From Candidatus Tetragenococcus pullicola (lineage in GTDB: Bacteria > Bacillota > Bacilli > Lactobacillales > Enterococcaceae), in the NCBI GenBank assembly GCA_019115705.1, contig DXDB01000046.1:1-51270 (forward strand): a stretch of 51,270 bases of DNA, given 5' to 3'. The position numbers were made by a program, and so were the translations under genes. The notes below the pieces were generated by a model. It was not told the origin of the DNA. It did not search any database and saw only the letters and a list, made by a program, of their open reading frames with translations. Of this stretch, positions 19,767-30,798 are shown in pieces. The first letter of the stretch is position 1. Each line of letters begins with the position of its first letter.

Positions 19767-19890
19767 CTATCTTCTTTATCCAGACTTTACTGTCGGTATC
19801 GGAATTGCACCGAATCAACCATTTCTACAAATGGGTCGTGGACTTTTACCACCGGTCGGGAATTACACCCTGCCCCTGAAGACGAACCTT
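19767..19890 (-). ncRNA. FMN riboswitch (RFN element)
   Basis: Minus strand: TTCAGGGGCAGGGTGTAATTCCCGACCGGTGGTAAAAGTCCACGACCC...GGTTGATTCGGTGCAATTCCGATACCGACAGTAAAGTCTGGATAAAGAAGATAGG. Confidence 0.96.
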
Positions 19891-19928
19891 GATTTTTTAA
19901 GTACATCTTTATTATACCTTTTTTTTAA

Positions 19929-19954
19929 AAGACTTCAAGAAATAAATCTTGAAG
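19929..19954 (-). terminator. Terminator downstream of rluB
   Basis: Perfect 10-bp stem gacttcaaga/tcttgaagtc, minus strand followed by TTTT. Confidence 0.65.
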
Positions 19955-20018
19955 TCAGTTAACCGTGATTAGTAACAATTAACAAAAACGATTTATTTGC
20001 TAGTTGTTTTCTATTTTC

Positions 20019-20738
20019 TTAGTCTTTGATTCCTACTAATAGTTGGCTGACCTCTTTTTTAGTCAATGGGCGGTATTCTCCTGAATGTAAGTTTCCAAGA
20101 GTCAGTATGCCATATTTTTCTCGTTTTAATTTTTGGACAGGAAGCTCCACTGATTCGAGCATTTTTTTCACCTGATGATTATGACCTTCATGAATTGTTA
20201 ACTCGACAATACTCGTTTGTGATTTTTTATCCGTGGATAAAATAGCATATTTTGCAGGTGAAAAAGTTTCTCCTTTTATATGCATCTTTTTTGTCAATGG
20301 CGATAGTTTTTCTTTTGTGGCTACTCCAATTACTTTGGCTACATAAACCTTATCCACTTCATGTTTGGGATGCGCTAATTTTTGAGCAAATTCACCGTCA
20401 TTAGTCATAATCAAAAGTCCAGAAGCATCATAATCAAGTCTACCTACTGGATAAATACGTTCAGGTATTTGTGTAAAATAATCGGTCACTACCGCACGAT
20501 TTTTATTATCGGAAACTGCACAAATAACGCCACGTGGTTTATAAAATAAATAATAAACCGGCTCTTCTTTATAAATTGGCACATCATCGACTTCAATGCG
20601 TTCTTTACCACTGACTTGTGTCCCCAATTCAGTAACAATAGCGCCATCAACTTTCACTCGTCCATCTGTTATCATTTTTTCTGCTTTTCTGCGCGAGGTC
20701 ACTCCTGCATGTGCAATGATTTTTTGCAATCTTTCCAT
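20019..20738 (-). CDS. rluB: 23S rRNA pseudouridine synthase, RluB family
   Basis: S4 domain plus VGRLDYDASGLLIMTNDGEFAQKLAHP. Confidence 0.93.
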   Translation of the reverse strand: MERLQKIIAHAGVTSRRKAEKMITDGRVKVDGAIVTELGTQVSGKERIEVDDVPIYKEEPVYYLFYKPRGVICAVSDNKNRAVVTDYFTQIPERIYPVGRLDYDASGLLIMTNDGEFAQKLAHPKHEVDKVYVAKVIGVATKEKLSPLTKKMHIKGETFSPAKYAILSTDKKSQTSIVELTIHEGHNHQVKKMLESVELPVQKLKREKYGILTLGNLHSGEYRPLTKKEVSQLLVGIKD

Positions 20739-20741
20739 CTT

Positions 20742-21323
20742 TTACTCATCCTCTTCTTTTGATTCATAGCGATCAAAAAATAGATCAACCGCTCCTTCTT
20801 CCAGTAAATCTTCTTCCATGGTTTGAATATCAGGAAGTTCTTTCATATCTTTTAGGCCAAAATAATCCATAAAATAAGTACTTGTTCCATATAAAATTGC
20901 TCTACCCGGACCATCTACGCGCCCTTTTTCTTCAATGAGGTGTCTGGCAACTAAAGTTTGAACTGCTCCTTGAGATTTAACGCCACGCACCGTATCAATT
21001 TCCGCTCTAGTAATTGGTTGCTTATAAGCAATGATTGATAGTGTTTCTAAACCAGCTTGAGATAAGCGATTGGCTGTTGGCGATTGCGCGTATTTTTTAA
21101 TGACGGGAACCAGTTCTTTTTTGGTTGTTAAAATGATTTGGTCTCCCACTTCTAAAATATTTAAAGCCGAGTCGTCATTTTCTGCGTACTTTTTTTTCAA
21201 CTCTTCGATCAATGATTGCGTTTGTGAATATTGTAAATTTAATAAAGATGTGAGTACTTCTACATGAATTCCCTCATCGCCAACAATAAAAAGAAGCGCT
21301 TCTAGTTCACTAAATTTTGTCAT
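20742..21323 (-). CDS. scpB: Segregation and condensation protein B
   Basis: LSIIAYKQPITRAEIDTVRGVKSQGAVQTLVARHLI. Confidence 0.95.
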   Translation of the reverse strand: MTKFSELEALLFIVGDEGIHVEVLTSLLNLQYSQTQSLIEELKKKYAENDDSALNILEVGDQIILTTKKELVPVIKKYAQSPTANRLSQAGLETLSIIAYKQPITRAEIDTVRGVKSQGAVQTLVARHLIEEKGRVDGPGRAILYGTSTYFMDYFGLKDMKELPDIQTMEEDLLEEGAVDLFFDRYESKEEDE

Positions 21324-22077
21324 CTTCTTTGACTCCTATTTTCGAAAATAAAACAATCGTTTCGTAATTATGTTCTTGTTTGGTAGCTATTTTCCCATCA
21401 CGCATCAATTCTAACATTGCCAAAAAAGTGATGACAACCTCTGATTTATTATACGTAATAAAAAAATCTTCTAGCGTACAATTTTGATGCAACTCAGCAA
21501 AAGATTGTATCTTAGCTTCAATAAATTGCATTTTTTCTTCAATACTTGTTTCATCTGCTGAGATAGTCGTTTTTAACACTTGACGCTTTTTCTTTTTTTC
21601 TAACATTTGATGAAAAGCTAAAAATAAATCGATTGTATTTAATTGATCTTTCGCTAGTTCTGTTTGTTCTTCTTTAAATTCGTCGATGTTCATTGGACCT
21701 TTTGTATAATACTGGCGACGTTCTTCTTCTTTTTCCGATAATTCTTCGGCAGCGTATTTATATTTCCGATATTCCACCAATTGAGCGACCAAAGAATCTC
21801 TAGGATCTTCTTCATAGTCCTCAACATTTTCGATATCTACTTCAGGGACCGGTAAAAGCATTTTACTTTTTATGGCCATCAAGGTCGCTGCCATTACTAA
21901 ATATTCGCCTGCGATTTCCAACTCAAGATTTTCCATAGCATGAATGTAGCCCATATATTGTTCGGTCACTTCCGCTATCGGTATATCATAAATGTCAATT
22001 TCTAACGTTTTGCATAAATGTAGTAATAGATCTAACGGACCTTCAAAAGCATCTAATTTAATTTTGATTTCTTGCAT
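21310..22077 (-). CDS. scpA: Segregation and condensation protein A
   Basis: LDAFEGPLDLLLHLCKTLEIDIYDIPIAEVTEQYMGYI. Confidence 0.96.
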   Translation of the reverse strand: MQEIKIKLDAFEGPLDLLLHLCKTLEIDIYDIPIAEVTEQYMGYIHAMENLELEIAGEYLVMAATLMAIKSKMLLPVPEVDIENVEDYEEDPRDSLVAQLVEYRKYKYAAEELSEKEEERRQYYTKGPMNIDEFKEEQTELAKDQLNTIDLFLAFHQMLEKKKKRQVLKTTISADETSIEEKMQFIEAKIQSFAELHQNCTLEDFFITYNKSEVVITFLAMLELMRDGKIATKQEHNYETIVLFSKIGVKEDDKI

Positions 22078-22116
22078 CAGTTTCCCTTTCTAAAAGAAAA
22101 TTCACTTCTCATGTAC

Positions 22117-23007
22117 TTAAGCTCTGGGAAAATATTCTTTATAAACATCAGTCATTCGTTTTTTTGTCACGTGTGTATAAATTTGCGTAGTAGAAATATC
22201 GGCATGACCCAACAATTCCTGTACTGTTCTAAGGTCAGCACCATTTTCTAAAAGATGAGTTGCAAAACTATGTCGCAAGGTGTGCGGCGTCACATTCTTA
22301 TGAATTCCTGCTTTTTGTACCACTTGTTTTAAATTTTTCCAAATACCTTGACGAGAAAGACCAGTGCCATGGTTATTTACAAATAAATGCTCTTCTTCTG
22401 GATGCTTTTTTGTCAATACCGGTCGAGCGAGTTCTAAATAACGACCAATCCAAGTAACTGCCAACTCTCCTAAAGGAACAATTCGTTCTTTATCGCCTTT
22501 TCCGACGGTTTGTAACAAGCCGATTTTTAAGTGAAGGTCATTCAATTTTAAATGAATCAGTTCACTTACCCTTAGTCCAGTCGCATACATCACTTCTAAA
22601 ATGGCTCGATCTCTAAGTCCAAGTAATTTTGATGTATCGGGCGTTTCAATCAATTTTTCTACTTCATCTAAACTTAAAGTATCTGGTAGCTTTTGCGCTT
22701 TTTTAGGAGAATCAATGTGTTGCATAGGATCATGATCTGTGTATCTTTCTTGTCTCAGGTATTGATGGAAACGTCGCAAACTCGTAATCATCCGAGTAAT
22801 CGTTGTGGCAGCAAGCTTCTCTTTTTTTAACTCTTGTAAAAAATCTAGAATGATATAACGATCCACCGCTTGCCAATCAGATATCTCTTTCTTTTTTAAA
22901 AAAGAGAGATACTTTTTTAAATCACGTTGATAACTACTTCGCGTATTTTCAGAGAGTCCTCGTTCAATCATTAAATAATGTAAATAATCAATGATTTGTT
23001 CTTCCAT
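22117..23007 (-). CDS. xerD: Tyrosine recombinase XerD
   Basis: ATGLRVSELI, HTLRHSFATHLLENGADLRTVQELLGHADISTTQIYTHV. Confidence 0.95.
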   Translation of the reverse strand: MEEQIIDYLHYLMIERGLSENTRSSYQRDLKKYLSFLKKKEISDWQAVDRYIILDFLQELKKEKLAATTITRMITSLRRFHQYLRQERYTDHDPMQHIDSPKKAQKLPDTLSLDEVEKLIETPDTSKLLGLRDRAILEVMYATGLRVSELIHLKLNDLHLKIGLLQTVGKGDKERIVPLGELAVTWIGRYLELARPVLTKKHPEEEHLFVNNHGTGLSRQGIWKNLKQVVQKAGIHKNVTPHTLRHSFATHLLENGADLRTVQELLGHADISTTQIYTHVTKKRMTDVYKEYFPRA

Positions 23008-23139
23008 TTTCTCCCTCTTTTCAAAAAAAGCTTTTCATTGAAACTTTGCCTATCTATCATACCAAACTTAAAGGAAAATGAGAACAAGGAACTTATAAAT
23101 TCATTTGCTAAAAAATTTGAGCATAAAAAAAATTGAAGT

Positions 23140-23610
23140 TCATCCTTCAATTTTTTCTTCTTTTCTTTTTTGTTGACAGCTGCGACAGATGCCATGAAAG
23201 GTCAGTCGATGATCTTTGACTTGAAAATGATAGCGATCTTCTACTATTTCTTCTACGCTTCCTAGTAAATCTTCATCAATTTCTTCAATCGAGCCACATT
23301 CTAGACATAACAGATGATGATGAAAATGTTTGGCGCCTTCTTTTCTAAGATCATAGCGGGAGACACCATCATCAAAACTAATTTTATCAACTACTTTTAA
23401 TTCAGTCAGTATTTCCAACGTACGATAAACAGTAGCCAAACCTATGTCAGAATTTTTTTGTTTCACAAAAAAGAAAACTTCTTCAGCTGATAAATGATCT
23501 TTTTCTTTTTCTAACAAAACCAATACTGTAGCTTCTCGCTGTGGCGTCAGTTTGAAACCTGCATCGTGAAGTTTTTTTTTCGTTTTTTTAAGAGATTCTA
23601 CCGTATTCAT
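23140..23610 (-). CDS. fur: Fur family transcriptional regulator
   Basis: LTPQREATVLVLLEKEKDHLSAEEVFFFVK, HHHLLCLECGSIEEI, CRSC. Fur/Zur/PerR specificity not resolved. Confidence 0.9.
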   Translation of the reverse strand: MNTVESLKKTKKKLHDAGFKLTPQREATVLVLLEKEKDHLSAEEVFFFVKQKNSDIGLATVYRTLEILTELKVVDKISFDDGVSRYDLRKEGAKHFHHHLLCLECGSIEEIDEDLLGSVEEIVEDRYHFQVKDHRLTFHGICRSCQQKRKEEKIEG

Positions 23611-23708
23611 CGCTAGCTCCTTTTTAGAATTATTCTAATAAACATTTTTTAAAGTTCCGTCATTCCAATAATCATTATAAAGTAGTGCAATGAAATATAC
23701 AAGTATTC

Positions 23709-24572
23709 TCAGTTAGATTTTCCAATCAAGCGAGTGTATCCCTCTTTTTGCTCAATTAAGCGTTGTTTCATTAAATGACCTAAAGCCCTTTTGAACTGTC
23801 CTTTACTAATGCCGAATTTTTGTTTGATTTCTTCAGGTGTTGATTTATCAGTATAAGGCATAGACTGGTCTGCTTCTCTTTCTAAATAAGCCAAAATCAT
23901 AGCCGCATCGTCAGGAATCGCTTCATAAGCCCGTGGTTTTAAAGATAAATTTAAAATACCATCTGGTCGTACACCAATCACTCGCGCTTGAACAGTTTCT
24001 CCCAGTCGAGGTTCTTTATATCGTTCAGAAGGATGAATAAATCCGAGATAATGGTCTTGGGTCAATACATATGTCCCGACAAGTTTTAAACGGTAAACAA
24101 CACCCGTTAAGTCGGCGTTATTTAACTCTTCTGTCGCCGGTTTTCGAATCGCTTCAAATTCGAGATCATCTGCTAGTACTCCCCAAATGCGATTTTTTTC
24201 ATCAACACGTAATGAAAGCATCAAGTGATCTCCTTTTTTAGGCCACAATTCATGCATCTCTGAAAGTTCATCAAGCGATACGACAACGTCTTTGTCAGAA
24301 AGGCCGATATCTACAAACACACCCAAATCTCGCCTAGTTTGTGTGACCACTCCAAATCCAAAATGATCGCGTCTAATTTCTGGTATTTGAGTTGTGAAAC
24401 AATTCTTTTGTTTTTGATCTAAATAAGCAAATCCTTCCACCGCTTCTCCGAGCACATGGTTTCCTTCTTCTTTTTTTAGACGAAACGTTTGTCCATTTTT
24501 TTGAACAAAATAGTTTTCTTCATTTTCATCCACAACCATTGCCGTGAATACATTAGCTAATAACTCATTCAT
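23709..24572 (-). CDS. CvfB-like S1 RNA-binding protein
   Basis: Multiple S1-like segments and C-terminal winged helix (KFGISKGQFKRALGHLMKQRLIEQKEGYTRLI). Confidence 0.85.
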   Translation of the reverse strand: MNELLANVFTAMVVDENEENYFVQKNGQTFRLKKEEGNHVLGEAVEGFAYLDQKQKNCFTTQIPEIRRDHFGFGVVTQTRRDLGVFVDIGLSDKDVVVSLDELSEMHELWPKKGDHLMLSLRVDEKNRIWGVLADDLEFEAIRKPATEELNNADLTGVVYRLKLVGTYVLTQDHYLGFIHPSERYKEPRLGETVQARVIGVRPDGILNLSLKPRAYEAIPDDAAMILAYLEREADQSMPYTDKSTPEEIKQKFGISKGQFKRALGHLMKQRLIEQKEGYTRLIGKSN

Positions 24573-24595
24573 AAATTTCACTCCTTTTTTATTTG

Positions 24596-24919
24596 TCAGC
24601 CAGCTATCAATCGAATCAAGGCCATTGTTACTACACCTGTAATGACGATTTTCATTAAATCTTTCGTGCGAATTCCTACCAACAATGTAGGGATACAAGC
24701 GATGACTTCTTCCAGTTTTAATTGTGGAAGGAGGTGATCATCACTTATCAGTAAACTTTGAAAAAACAAAGCCGCTAAAATACATAGAGGTAAATAATCT
24801 AAAAAAAGCTTAACTTTTTCTGGAAATACTAATTTTTTGGCAAACACAAATGGCAGTATACGGGGAATCCAGGTCACTAGACCACAGCCTATCAATAGAA
24901 TCAAATAATTACTCATCAT
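24596..24919 (-). CDS. azlD: AzlD domain branched-chain amino acid transport protein
   Basis: GCGLVTWIPRILPFVFAKKLVFPEKVKLFLDYLPLCILAAL; overlaps azlC. Confidence 0.9.
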   Translation of the reverse strand: MMSNYLILLIGCGLVTWIPRILPFVFAKKLVFPEKVKLFLDYLPLCILAALFFQSLLISDDHLLPQLKLEEVIACIPTLLVGIRTKDLMKIVITGVVTMALIRLIAG

Positions 24920-25628
24920 TTGTTAACACCCCCATTAAACAACCAATTAAAGTTGAACCAATCACAGCAATTTCTGGAGAACTAAAGATCATCAGAACAT
25001 AAAGACTGATCACTACAGTGGCAATCACTAAAATTGTTTGTTTGGTTCTATGTCGTAAGGGAAATTCTACTTGAAATAAAAAAAGGCCCAAAAACATTGC
25101 CACTAAAGCAAAATCTATCCCTAATTTTTGAGGGTCTGGAATAAAACTACCTAACCAAGCACCTAAAGCAGTCGCTAGAATCCATGCGAAATATGCACAA
25201 AGATTTAAGCCATTGGTCCACTTGACACTCACGGGTTGCTTAGTTTTAAGGGCGGTCACTAAAACACCGTAGGATTCATCAGTCAATAAGGTCCCAATTC
25301 CGATATTTTCTAATAAGCTAGACTGACGAAAATAGGGAGCTACGGACAAACTCATAAGAAAGTGCCTTAAGTTGACTAAGAAAACAGTCGCAATGATCGT
25401 ACTCATGGGAGCCTGTATTAATAGTAAGCCACAAATAATGAATTGAGCACTACCAGCATAAACAATAATTGACATCAAAGAGACTTCAAGTACTGACAAT
25501 CCAGCTCCTTTACCCACTACACCTAAAGCAATACCTATTCCCAAATAGCCTAGTATTGTAGGAATACAAGCTTTTACGCCTTGCATAAAACTATGATAAC
25601 TTGTCTCTTCCAATAAAAATCCCCTCAC
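24909..25628 (-). CDS. azlC: AzlC family branched-chain amino acid permease
   Basis: GSAQFIICGLL, VNLRHFLMSLSVAPYF, TDESYGVL. Confidence 0.92.
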   Translation of the reverse strand: MRGFLLEETSYHSFMQGVKACIPTILGYLGIGIALGVVGKGAGLSVLEVSLMSIIVYAGSAQFIICGLLLIQAPMSTIIATVFLVNLRHFLMSLSVAPYFRQSSLLENIGIGTLLTDESYGVLVTALKTKQPVSVKWTNGLNLCAYFAWILATALGAWLGSFIPDPQKLGIDFALVAMFLGLFLFQVEFPLRHRTKQTILVIATVVISLYVLMIFSSPEIAVIGSTLIGCLMGVLTNDE

Positions 25629-25688
25629 TTTTTTATAATGATTTTTTAATCATCATAACGAAAAAGTGAGGAGGTTTCAAGAACTTAA

Positions 25689-27401
25689 TTAAGTACCACT
25701 CGCATTTCCTCTAAAGAATCCTGTTTTACAATTAATGGTTACCAAATACATTGGTAGGGCCTTTTCTGAGATTCCTTTCATAAGTGAGGACTTGGTATTA
25801 GTTGCATACAAATTATAATATCCTTCGCCATTTTCTATCCGAACAGGTTCTAAAGTGAACCCACCACTAACAATGTAGCCACGTTTGATACATTCATTAA
25901 TCACTTGATCATATACACCCTCTGCAAAACTCCAAGCAGGGTTATTTGTATCATTAATATCACTTTGACGAGAAGAAATAATTGGCTGATTGTTTCGATT
26001 TGTTGGTGTCGAGCGACTCAAAATTTCTTGGGCCGAATTCTCGGTTACCACAGGTTGAGCTTTAGAAGCTACGGCAGCGGCTTGTTGCTCTTGGGCTTTT
26101 TTCTCTTCTTCAGCCTTTTGTTGGGCAACTTGTTTGGCTTTTTTCTCCTCTGCTTCTCTTTTTGATAAAGCTGTTTTGAGTGGTTTGATTGATTCAGTCA
26201 AACTTTCTTTTTGGTCTTCATTAGAAAGCAGGGCAATTTGTTTTTCTGTTGATTCGATATCAGAGCGAGAAACAGAATCTGCTAATTTTCCTTTTTTATA
26301 ATTTGCTAAAAGGGAGTCTACCGATTGTTTTGTTTTTTGTAGTGTTTGATATTCATCTTTTCCTGTTTGTATCGCTTGATTTGCTAGTGTAGAAAAGTCG
26401 TCTTCACTATCTAAAAGAGCCATGTCCATTGTACTGTCTTCTTTTAAATGAGCCTTTTCATCTAGCGAATCTTCAATTAAAATTGGTTGAGTAAACTGAG
26501 AATTAATTTCATCAATGACTGCTAAACGCAATTGAACCTTCTGTGCTTCAGCAGCAATGTCTTCATACTCTGGTTCATTTTTGTACTGCTCTAGTTGGGA
26601 AACAAGATCAGATAGTTCTGAAGCAGTTTTATCCGCTTTGATAAATTGTTGATTACCATCCACATAAAAACCATTTACTTCATTATCAATTGTTTGAAGT
26701 GCTTTGTCGATACGCAATTCTTCTTGACGAGCTGCTTCAATCTTTTTTTGATGATCCATATAGCCCCATGTTCCTGCTCCAACTAATAAAATTGCTGCTG
26801 CAGTAATGACATATCGTCTAGCCTTATGCTTAGGCGATTTTTCATGTTCTGCAAAAGAGTCCTCTTGTCTAGTAGAAGACGCCTTTTGATCCGTTTTTTC
26901 TTCAGAGGAAGAAACAACCGCTTCTGAGTTTATTACTTCTTCTGAGTGATCTTCTTTTTTGTCCTCTTTTTCAATAGTTTGGTTAATAGCAGGATCTTGT
27001 TGAGGATCTTTTTCTTCAAAGTCGTCGTTTTCCTTATGATCTTTAATATAGCTTTCTAAAATAGAAGACTCTGTTTTAAGGGAGTCTTGTGTAGTTGACT
27101 CTTGTTCTTCTTTGGTAACTTTTGTTTCTTCAGAAACGTATTCTTCTGTCTTTTCTTCATCTTGTTCCTCTGTTTTTTCATCTTGGAGTGATTCTAATTC
27201 TTCAATGACAGAACCGATAGGAACATCCGAATAGTCTGACCATGTGATGTCATCGTTTTCTTCTTCTGTAAAGGAAGAAGACGCATTTTTTGTTGTTTCT
27301 TTATCTAGCTCTGATTTATCTTGTTTTAATTCAGCTTTACAATTGGGACATTTTTTCAAATCATCTTCAATTTCAAAGCCACATTTTGGACATTTTTTCA
27401 T
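25689..27401 (-). CDS. Zinc-ribbon, single-TM, MapZ-like cell division site-positioning protein (tentative)
   Basis: N-terminal MKKCPKCGFEIEDDLKKCPNCKAEL, acidic linker, TM, extracellular coiled coil and C-terminal YLVTINCKTGFFRGNASGT domain. Confidence 0.6.
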   Translation of the reverse strand: MKKCPKCGFEIEDDLKKCPNCKAELKQDKSELDKETTKNASSSFTEEENDDITWSDYSDVPIGSVIEELESLQDEKTEEQDEEKTEEYVSEETKVTKEEQESTTQDSLKTESSILESYIKDHKENDDFEEKDPQQDPAINQTIEKEDKKEDHSEEVINSEAVVSSSEEKTDQKASSTRQEDSFAEHEKSPKHKARRYVITAAAILLVGAGTWGYMDHQKKIEAARQEELRIDKALQTIDNEVNGFYVDGNQQFIKADKTASELSDLVSQLEQYKNEPEYEDIAAEAQKVQLRLAVIDEINSQFTQPILIEDSLDEKAHLKEDSTMDMALLDSEDDFSTLANQAIQTGKDEYQTLQKTKQSVDSLLANYKKGKLADSVSRSDIESTEKQIALLSNEDQKESLTESIKPLKTALSKREAEEKKAKQVAQQKAEEEKKAQEQQAAAVASKAQPVVTENSAQEILSRSTPTNRNNQPIISSRQSDINDTNNPAWSFAEGVYDQVINECIKRGYIVSGGFTLEPVRIENGEGYYNLYATNTKSSLMKGISEKALPMYLVTINCKTGFFRGNASGT

Positions 27402-27620
27402 CAGCGTAACTATGCTCCTTTTTCGTTATCATTACTAATCTATCATAGATTCTAAGTTGCGCCAATATAAAAAAGATTACTTTTTTGTTAAATTATTGTT
27501 CATTTTTTATCAAAAGTTGTCATATAAAATTTTTCAATCATCTTTGCATAACAGGCAGCTTTTTGATTTTAAAAAAAAGACTTTTAAAAGTCTAAAGAAA
27601 CTTTTAAAAGTCTTTTGGTT

Positions 27621-28733
27621 TTATTCTAAGAAATCTTTTAATTGTTTAGAACGAGAGGGATGACGCAATTTCCGCAAAGCCTTAGCTTCAATTTGACGAA
27701 TTCTTTCCCGCGTAACTCCAAAAACTTTTCCTACTTCTTCTAAAGTACGTGTTCGTCCATCATCAAGGCCAAAACGCAAGCGTAAGACATTTTCTTCGCG
27801 GTCTGTCAAGGTATCCAAGACATCTTCCAATTGTTCTTTCAATAATTCGTACGCTGCATGATCAGCTGGACTTGTTGCTTCCTGATCTTCAATAAAGTCG
27901 CCCAAATGAGAGTCATCCTCTTCTCCGATTGGGGTTTCTAATGAAACTGGTTCTTGGGCAATTTTTAGGATTTCACGCACTTTTTCGGTTGGAAGATCCA
28001 TTTCAGCCCCAATTTCTTCAGGAGAAGGGTCGCGTCCTAAATCTTGTAATAATTGTCGTTGAATACGAATCAATTTATTGATTGTTTCTACCATATGCAC
28101 TGGAATACGAATCGTTCTCGCTTGATCCGCAATGGCACGAGTGATTGCTTGACGGATCCACCAAGTCGCATAGGTCGAAAACTTGAACCCTTTTCGATAG
28201 TCAAATTTTTCAACAGCTTTCATCAAGCCCATGTTTCCTTCTTGAATCAAGTCTAGAAATTGCATGCCACGCCCTACATAGCGTTTTGCGATACTAACGA
28301 CTAAACGAAGATTGGCTTCAGCCAAGCGTTGTTTTGCTTCTTCATCGCCTTCTTCGATTTTTAAAGCTAATTCAACTTCCTCTTCTGCAGTAAGTAGATT
28401 AACACGACCTATTTCTTTTAAGTACATCCGAACTGGATCATTGATCTTTACCCCAGTTGGTGCTGACAAATCGCCTTTTTTGGGTTTGTTTTTCTTTTCC
28501 CTTTTTTCAGTGCTTTTCAAACTATGAATGGATGGTTCTCCATTTTCATCGACCACACTAATCCCAGAATCTTCTACTTTTTGGATTAATTTATCCATTG
28601 CTTCAGCATCTAATGAATAGGGAGTTGCTAATTTGTTGGTAAGCTCGTCATAAACCACTTGTCCTTTTGTTTTATTTTCTTTAATGAAAGCCTGTAAAGC
28701 TTTGTCATATGATACTTTTGTTTTCTCTGCCAT
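27621..28733 (-). CDS. rpoD: RNA polymerase sigma factor SigA/RpoD
   Basis: [73 protein letters not shown]. Confidence 0.98.
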   Translation of the reverse strand: MAEKTKVSYDKALQAFIKENKTKGQVVYDELTNKLATPYSLDAEAMDKLIQKVEDSGISVVDENGEPSIHSLKSTEKREKKNKPKKGDLSAPTGVKINDPVRMYLKEIGRVNLLTAEEEVELALKIEEGDEEAKQRLAEANLRLVVSIAKRYVGRGMQFLDLIQEGNMGLMKAVEKFDYRKGFKFSTYATWWIRQAITRAIADQARTIRIPVHMVETINKLIRIQRQLLQDLGRDPSPEEIGAEMDLPTEKVREILKIAQEPVSLETPIGEEDDSHLGDFIEDQEATSPADHAAYELLKEQLEDVLDTLTDREENVLRLRFGLDDGRTRTLEEVGKVFGVTRERIRQIEAKALRKLRHPSRSKQLKDFLE

Positions 28734-28758
28734 TGAAGAAGATCCCCTTTCATTGCTG

Positions 28759-30615
28759 CTAATTTGCTTGTTTCAATTGTTTCGTTAAATTAACGATTTC
28801 CACTGCAAGTTCCAATTCTAATTGTTGATTTCCTTGTTGGCTAGCTTCTTGTTGCTGTATTTTTTTCATCTTTATGTTTTCAACGAGTTGCCAACTACGA
28901 AGGATTTTTGTTAAATCTTGAAGCTCGTGTTCTGTACTTTCCTCGGGAACATTTAAACTTGCAATATCAATCACCAGATTTTTCAGTGATTGTTCGTGTA
29001 AAAAATCAAGGAACTTTGCTAATTCGAATTCACCTTCATTCTCTATATACGTATCAAACAAGACATATATTTCTTGATACTTGTCATGCACAAAACTAAT
29101 TTCCATCGTTTTGAAGCGACGATTCAGTGAAGCTTCATTAAATAATCGATTTAACAATAGTTCTTCTGCTTTTTCTATCTGTGTTTTTTTCTCTTGACTT
29201 ACAGGTTGAGTATACACATGTTCAATTGATTGCTTACGTTGTCTGTTTTGCTGTGGCTTTTTTTGAGCTTGTCGTTGTTTTTGTTTTAATTCTTTTAATT
29301 GTTGTTGTAACGTTTCACGGCTTATTTGAAACTCTGTAGATAATTGTGTCAAATAGCGGTCTTGTTCTAATAATGAATCAACTTGTAATAAATCTTGAAG
29401 AAGGTCATTTAAATAATCCACCTGTTCTTTTTCATTGGCTAAGTTACGATCTTTTCGCCGATACTTCATTTTAAAAGAAAAAGGAGTCACGCGACCGTGA
29501 TAGGCAAGTTCATGAAAAGCGTCAGTTCCATATTTTCGAACGTATTCATCAGGATCCAACTTTTCGGGCATACTAATAATCGTCGTTTTTAGTTGACTAT
29601 TTTCTTGTAACAATGTAATGGCTCGATTCGTAGCTTCGACTCCAGCAGTATCCCCATCGTAACAGACCACAACTTCAGATGCGGTTCGCTCAAGAAGAGT
29701 AATTTGTTGGTTTGTCAAGCTTGTTCCCATTGAAGCAATCCCATTTTTCACCTCAGCCTGCCAAGCTGCTAATACATCCATAAAGCCTTCAAATAAAAAT
29801 ACTGTTCCCTCTTTTCTTATCGAAGGGCGAGCCTTATCAAAGTTAAAGAGGACTTCTCTTTTATTAAAGAGGTCTGTTTCTGGACTATTCAAGTATTTGG
29901 GTTGATTTTCTCCCGGAAACTCTTTTGTCTTTAATAAACGACCTGAAAAGCCAATGACATTGCCCTGAGCATTTGTAATAGGAAACATAATTCGTTGATA
30001 AAAACGATCCGAAAGCGAACCGTCTTCACGTTCTACAAAAAGACCAGAACGAACAAATTCCTTTTCATTTAAGGACTCATTTTTAAAAATACGTTCTAAA
30101 AAAGCACGTTGATTTGGGGCAAAGCCAATTTGAAAAGTCTCAATCAGCTCTTTGGTTAAGCCACGCTTCAAAAGATAATCATAGGCTTCTTGGCCAATTT
30201 CTGTATGTATCAGCATATGATGATATACTTCACTGGCTTTTTGATGAAGCTCAAGTAAATCATTTTGTTTAGTATACTGCTCATTAGCTACATTTTGCTG
30301 ACGATATTTGGGATCGATGGCAAGATTTTGTAAATCAGCAACCTTCATTACCGCTTCTGGAAAGGATAAGCCATCAATCTCTTGGATGAAAGAAAAAACA
30401 TTTCCGCCTTTTCCGCAACCAAAACAATGATAAAATTGTTTGTCTTCAACGACTGAAAATGACGGGGATTTTTCATTATGAAAAGGACACAAGCCTGTAT
30501 AATTTTTATTACCAGATTTTTTCAATTGCACGTATTGACCAATTACATCAACAATATTAGTACGATCTCTGATATCGTCAATTACTTGTTGAGGAATCCT
30601 TGCCACAAACATCAT
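28759..30615 (-). CDS. dnaG: DNA primase
   Basis: [47 protein letters not shown]. Confidence 0.97.
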   Translation of the reverse strand: MMFVARIPQQVIDDIRDRTNIVDVIGQYVQLKKSGNKNYTGLCPFHNEKSPSFSVVEDKQFYHCFGCGKGGNVFSFIQEIDGLSFPEAVMKVADLQNLAIDPKYRQQNVANEQYTKQNDLLELHQKASEVYHHMLIHTEIGQEAYDYLLKRGLTKELIETFQIGFAPNQRAFLERIFKNESLNEKEFVRSGLFVEREDGSLSDRFYQRIMFPITNAQGNVIGFSGRLLKTKEFPGENQPKYLNSPETDLFNKREVLFNFDKARPSIRKEGTVFLFEGFMDVLAAWQAEVKNGIASMGTSLTNQQITLLERTASEVVVCYDGDTAGVEATNRAITLLQENSQLKTTIISMPEKLDPDEYVRKYGTDAFHELAYHGRVTPFSFKMKYRRKDRNLANEKEQVDYLNDLLQDLLQVDSLLEQDRYLTQLSTEFQISRETLQQQLKELKQKQRQAQKKPQQNRQRKQSIEHVYTQPVSQEKKTQIEKAEELLLNRLFNEASLNRRFKTMEISFVHDKYQEIYVLFDTYIENEGEFELAKFLDFLHEQSLKNLVIDIASLNVPEESTEHELQDLTKILRSWQLVENIKMKKIQQQEASQQGNQQLELELAVEIVNLTKQLKQAN

Positions 30616-30798
30616 CTCCTAGGGCTTACAAGCATCACTCATTTGGCTCTAATTCGGTAAAAAATCGCACTAATCGAAATCAGTGCGATTTAAAAATAAA
30701 CATACTTCTACATGTTCTATTTTAACATGTTTTCAAAATTTTTCAAGGATTTTGCTCCTTGTTCAAACAAAGAAAAATAGTTTGGTTTTTGTGTTGGG

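Noticed and set aside
19767-19890. Highly structured region upstream of ribU
   Set aside because: Fully explained by a canonical FMN riboswitch; not novel.
22117-23007. Tyrosine recombinase as a mobile-element marker
   Set aside because: Sequence and context (fur, scpAB) fit housekeeping XerD.
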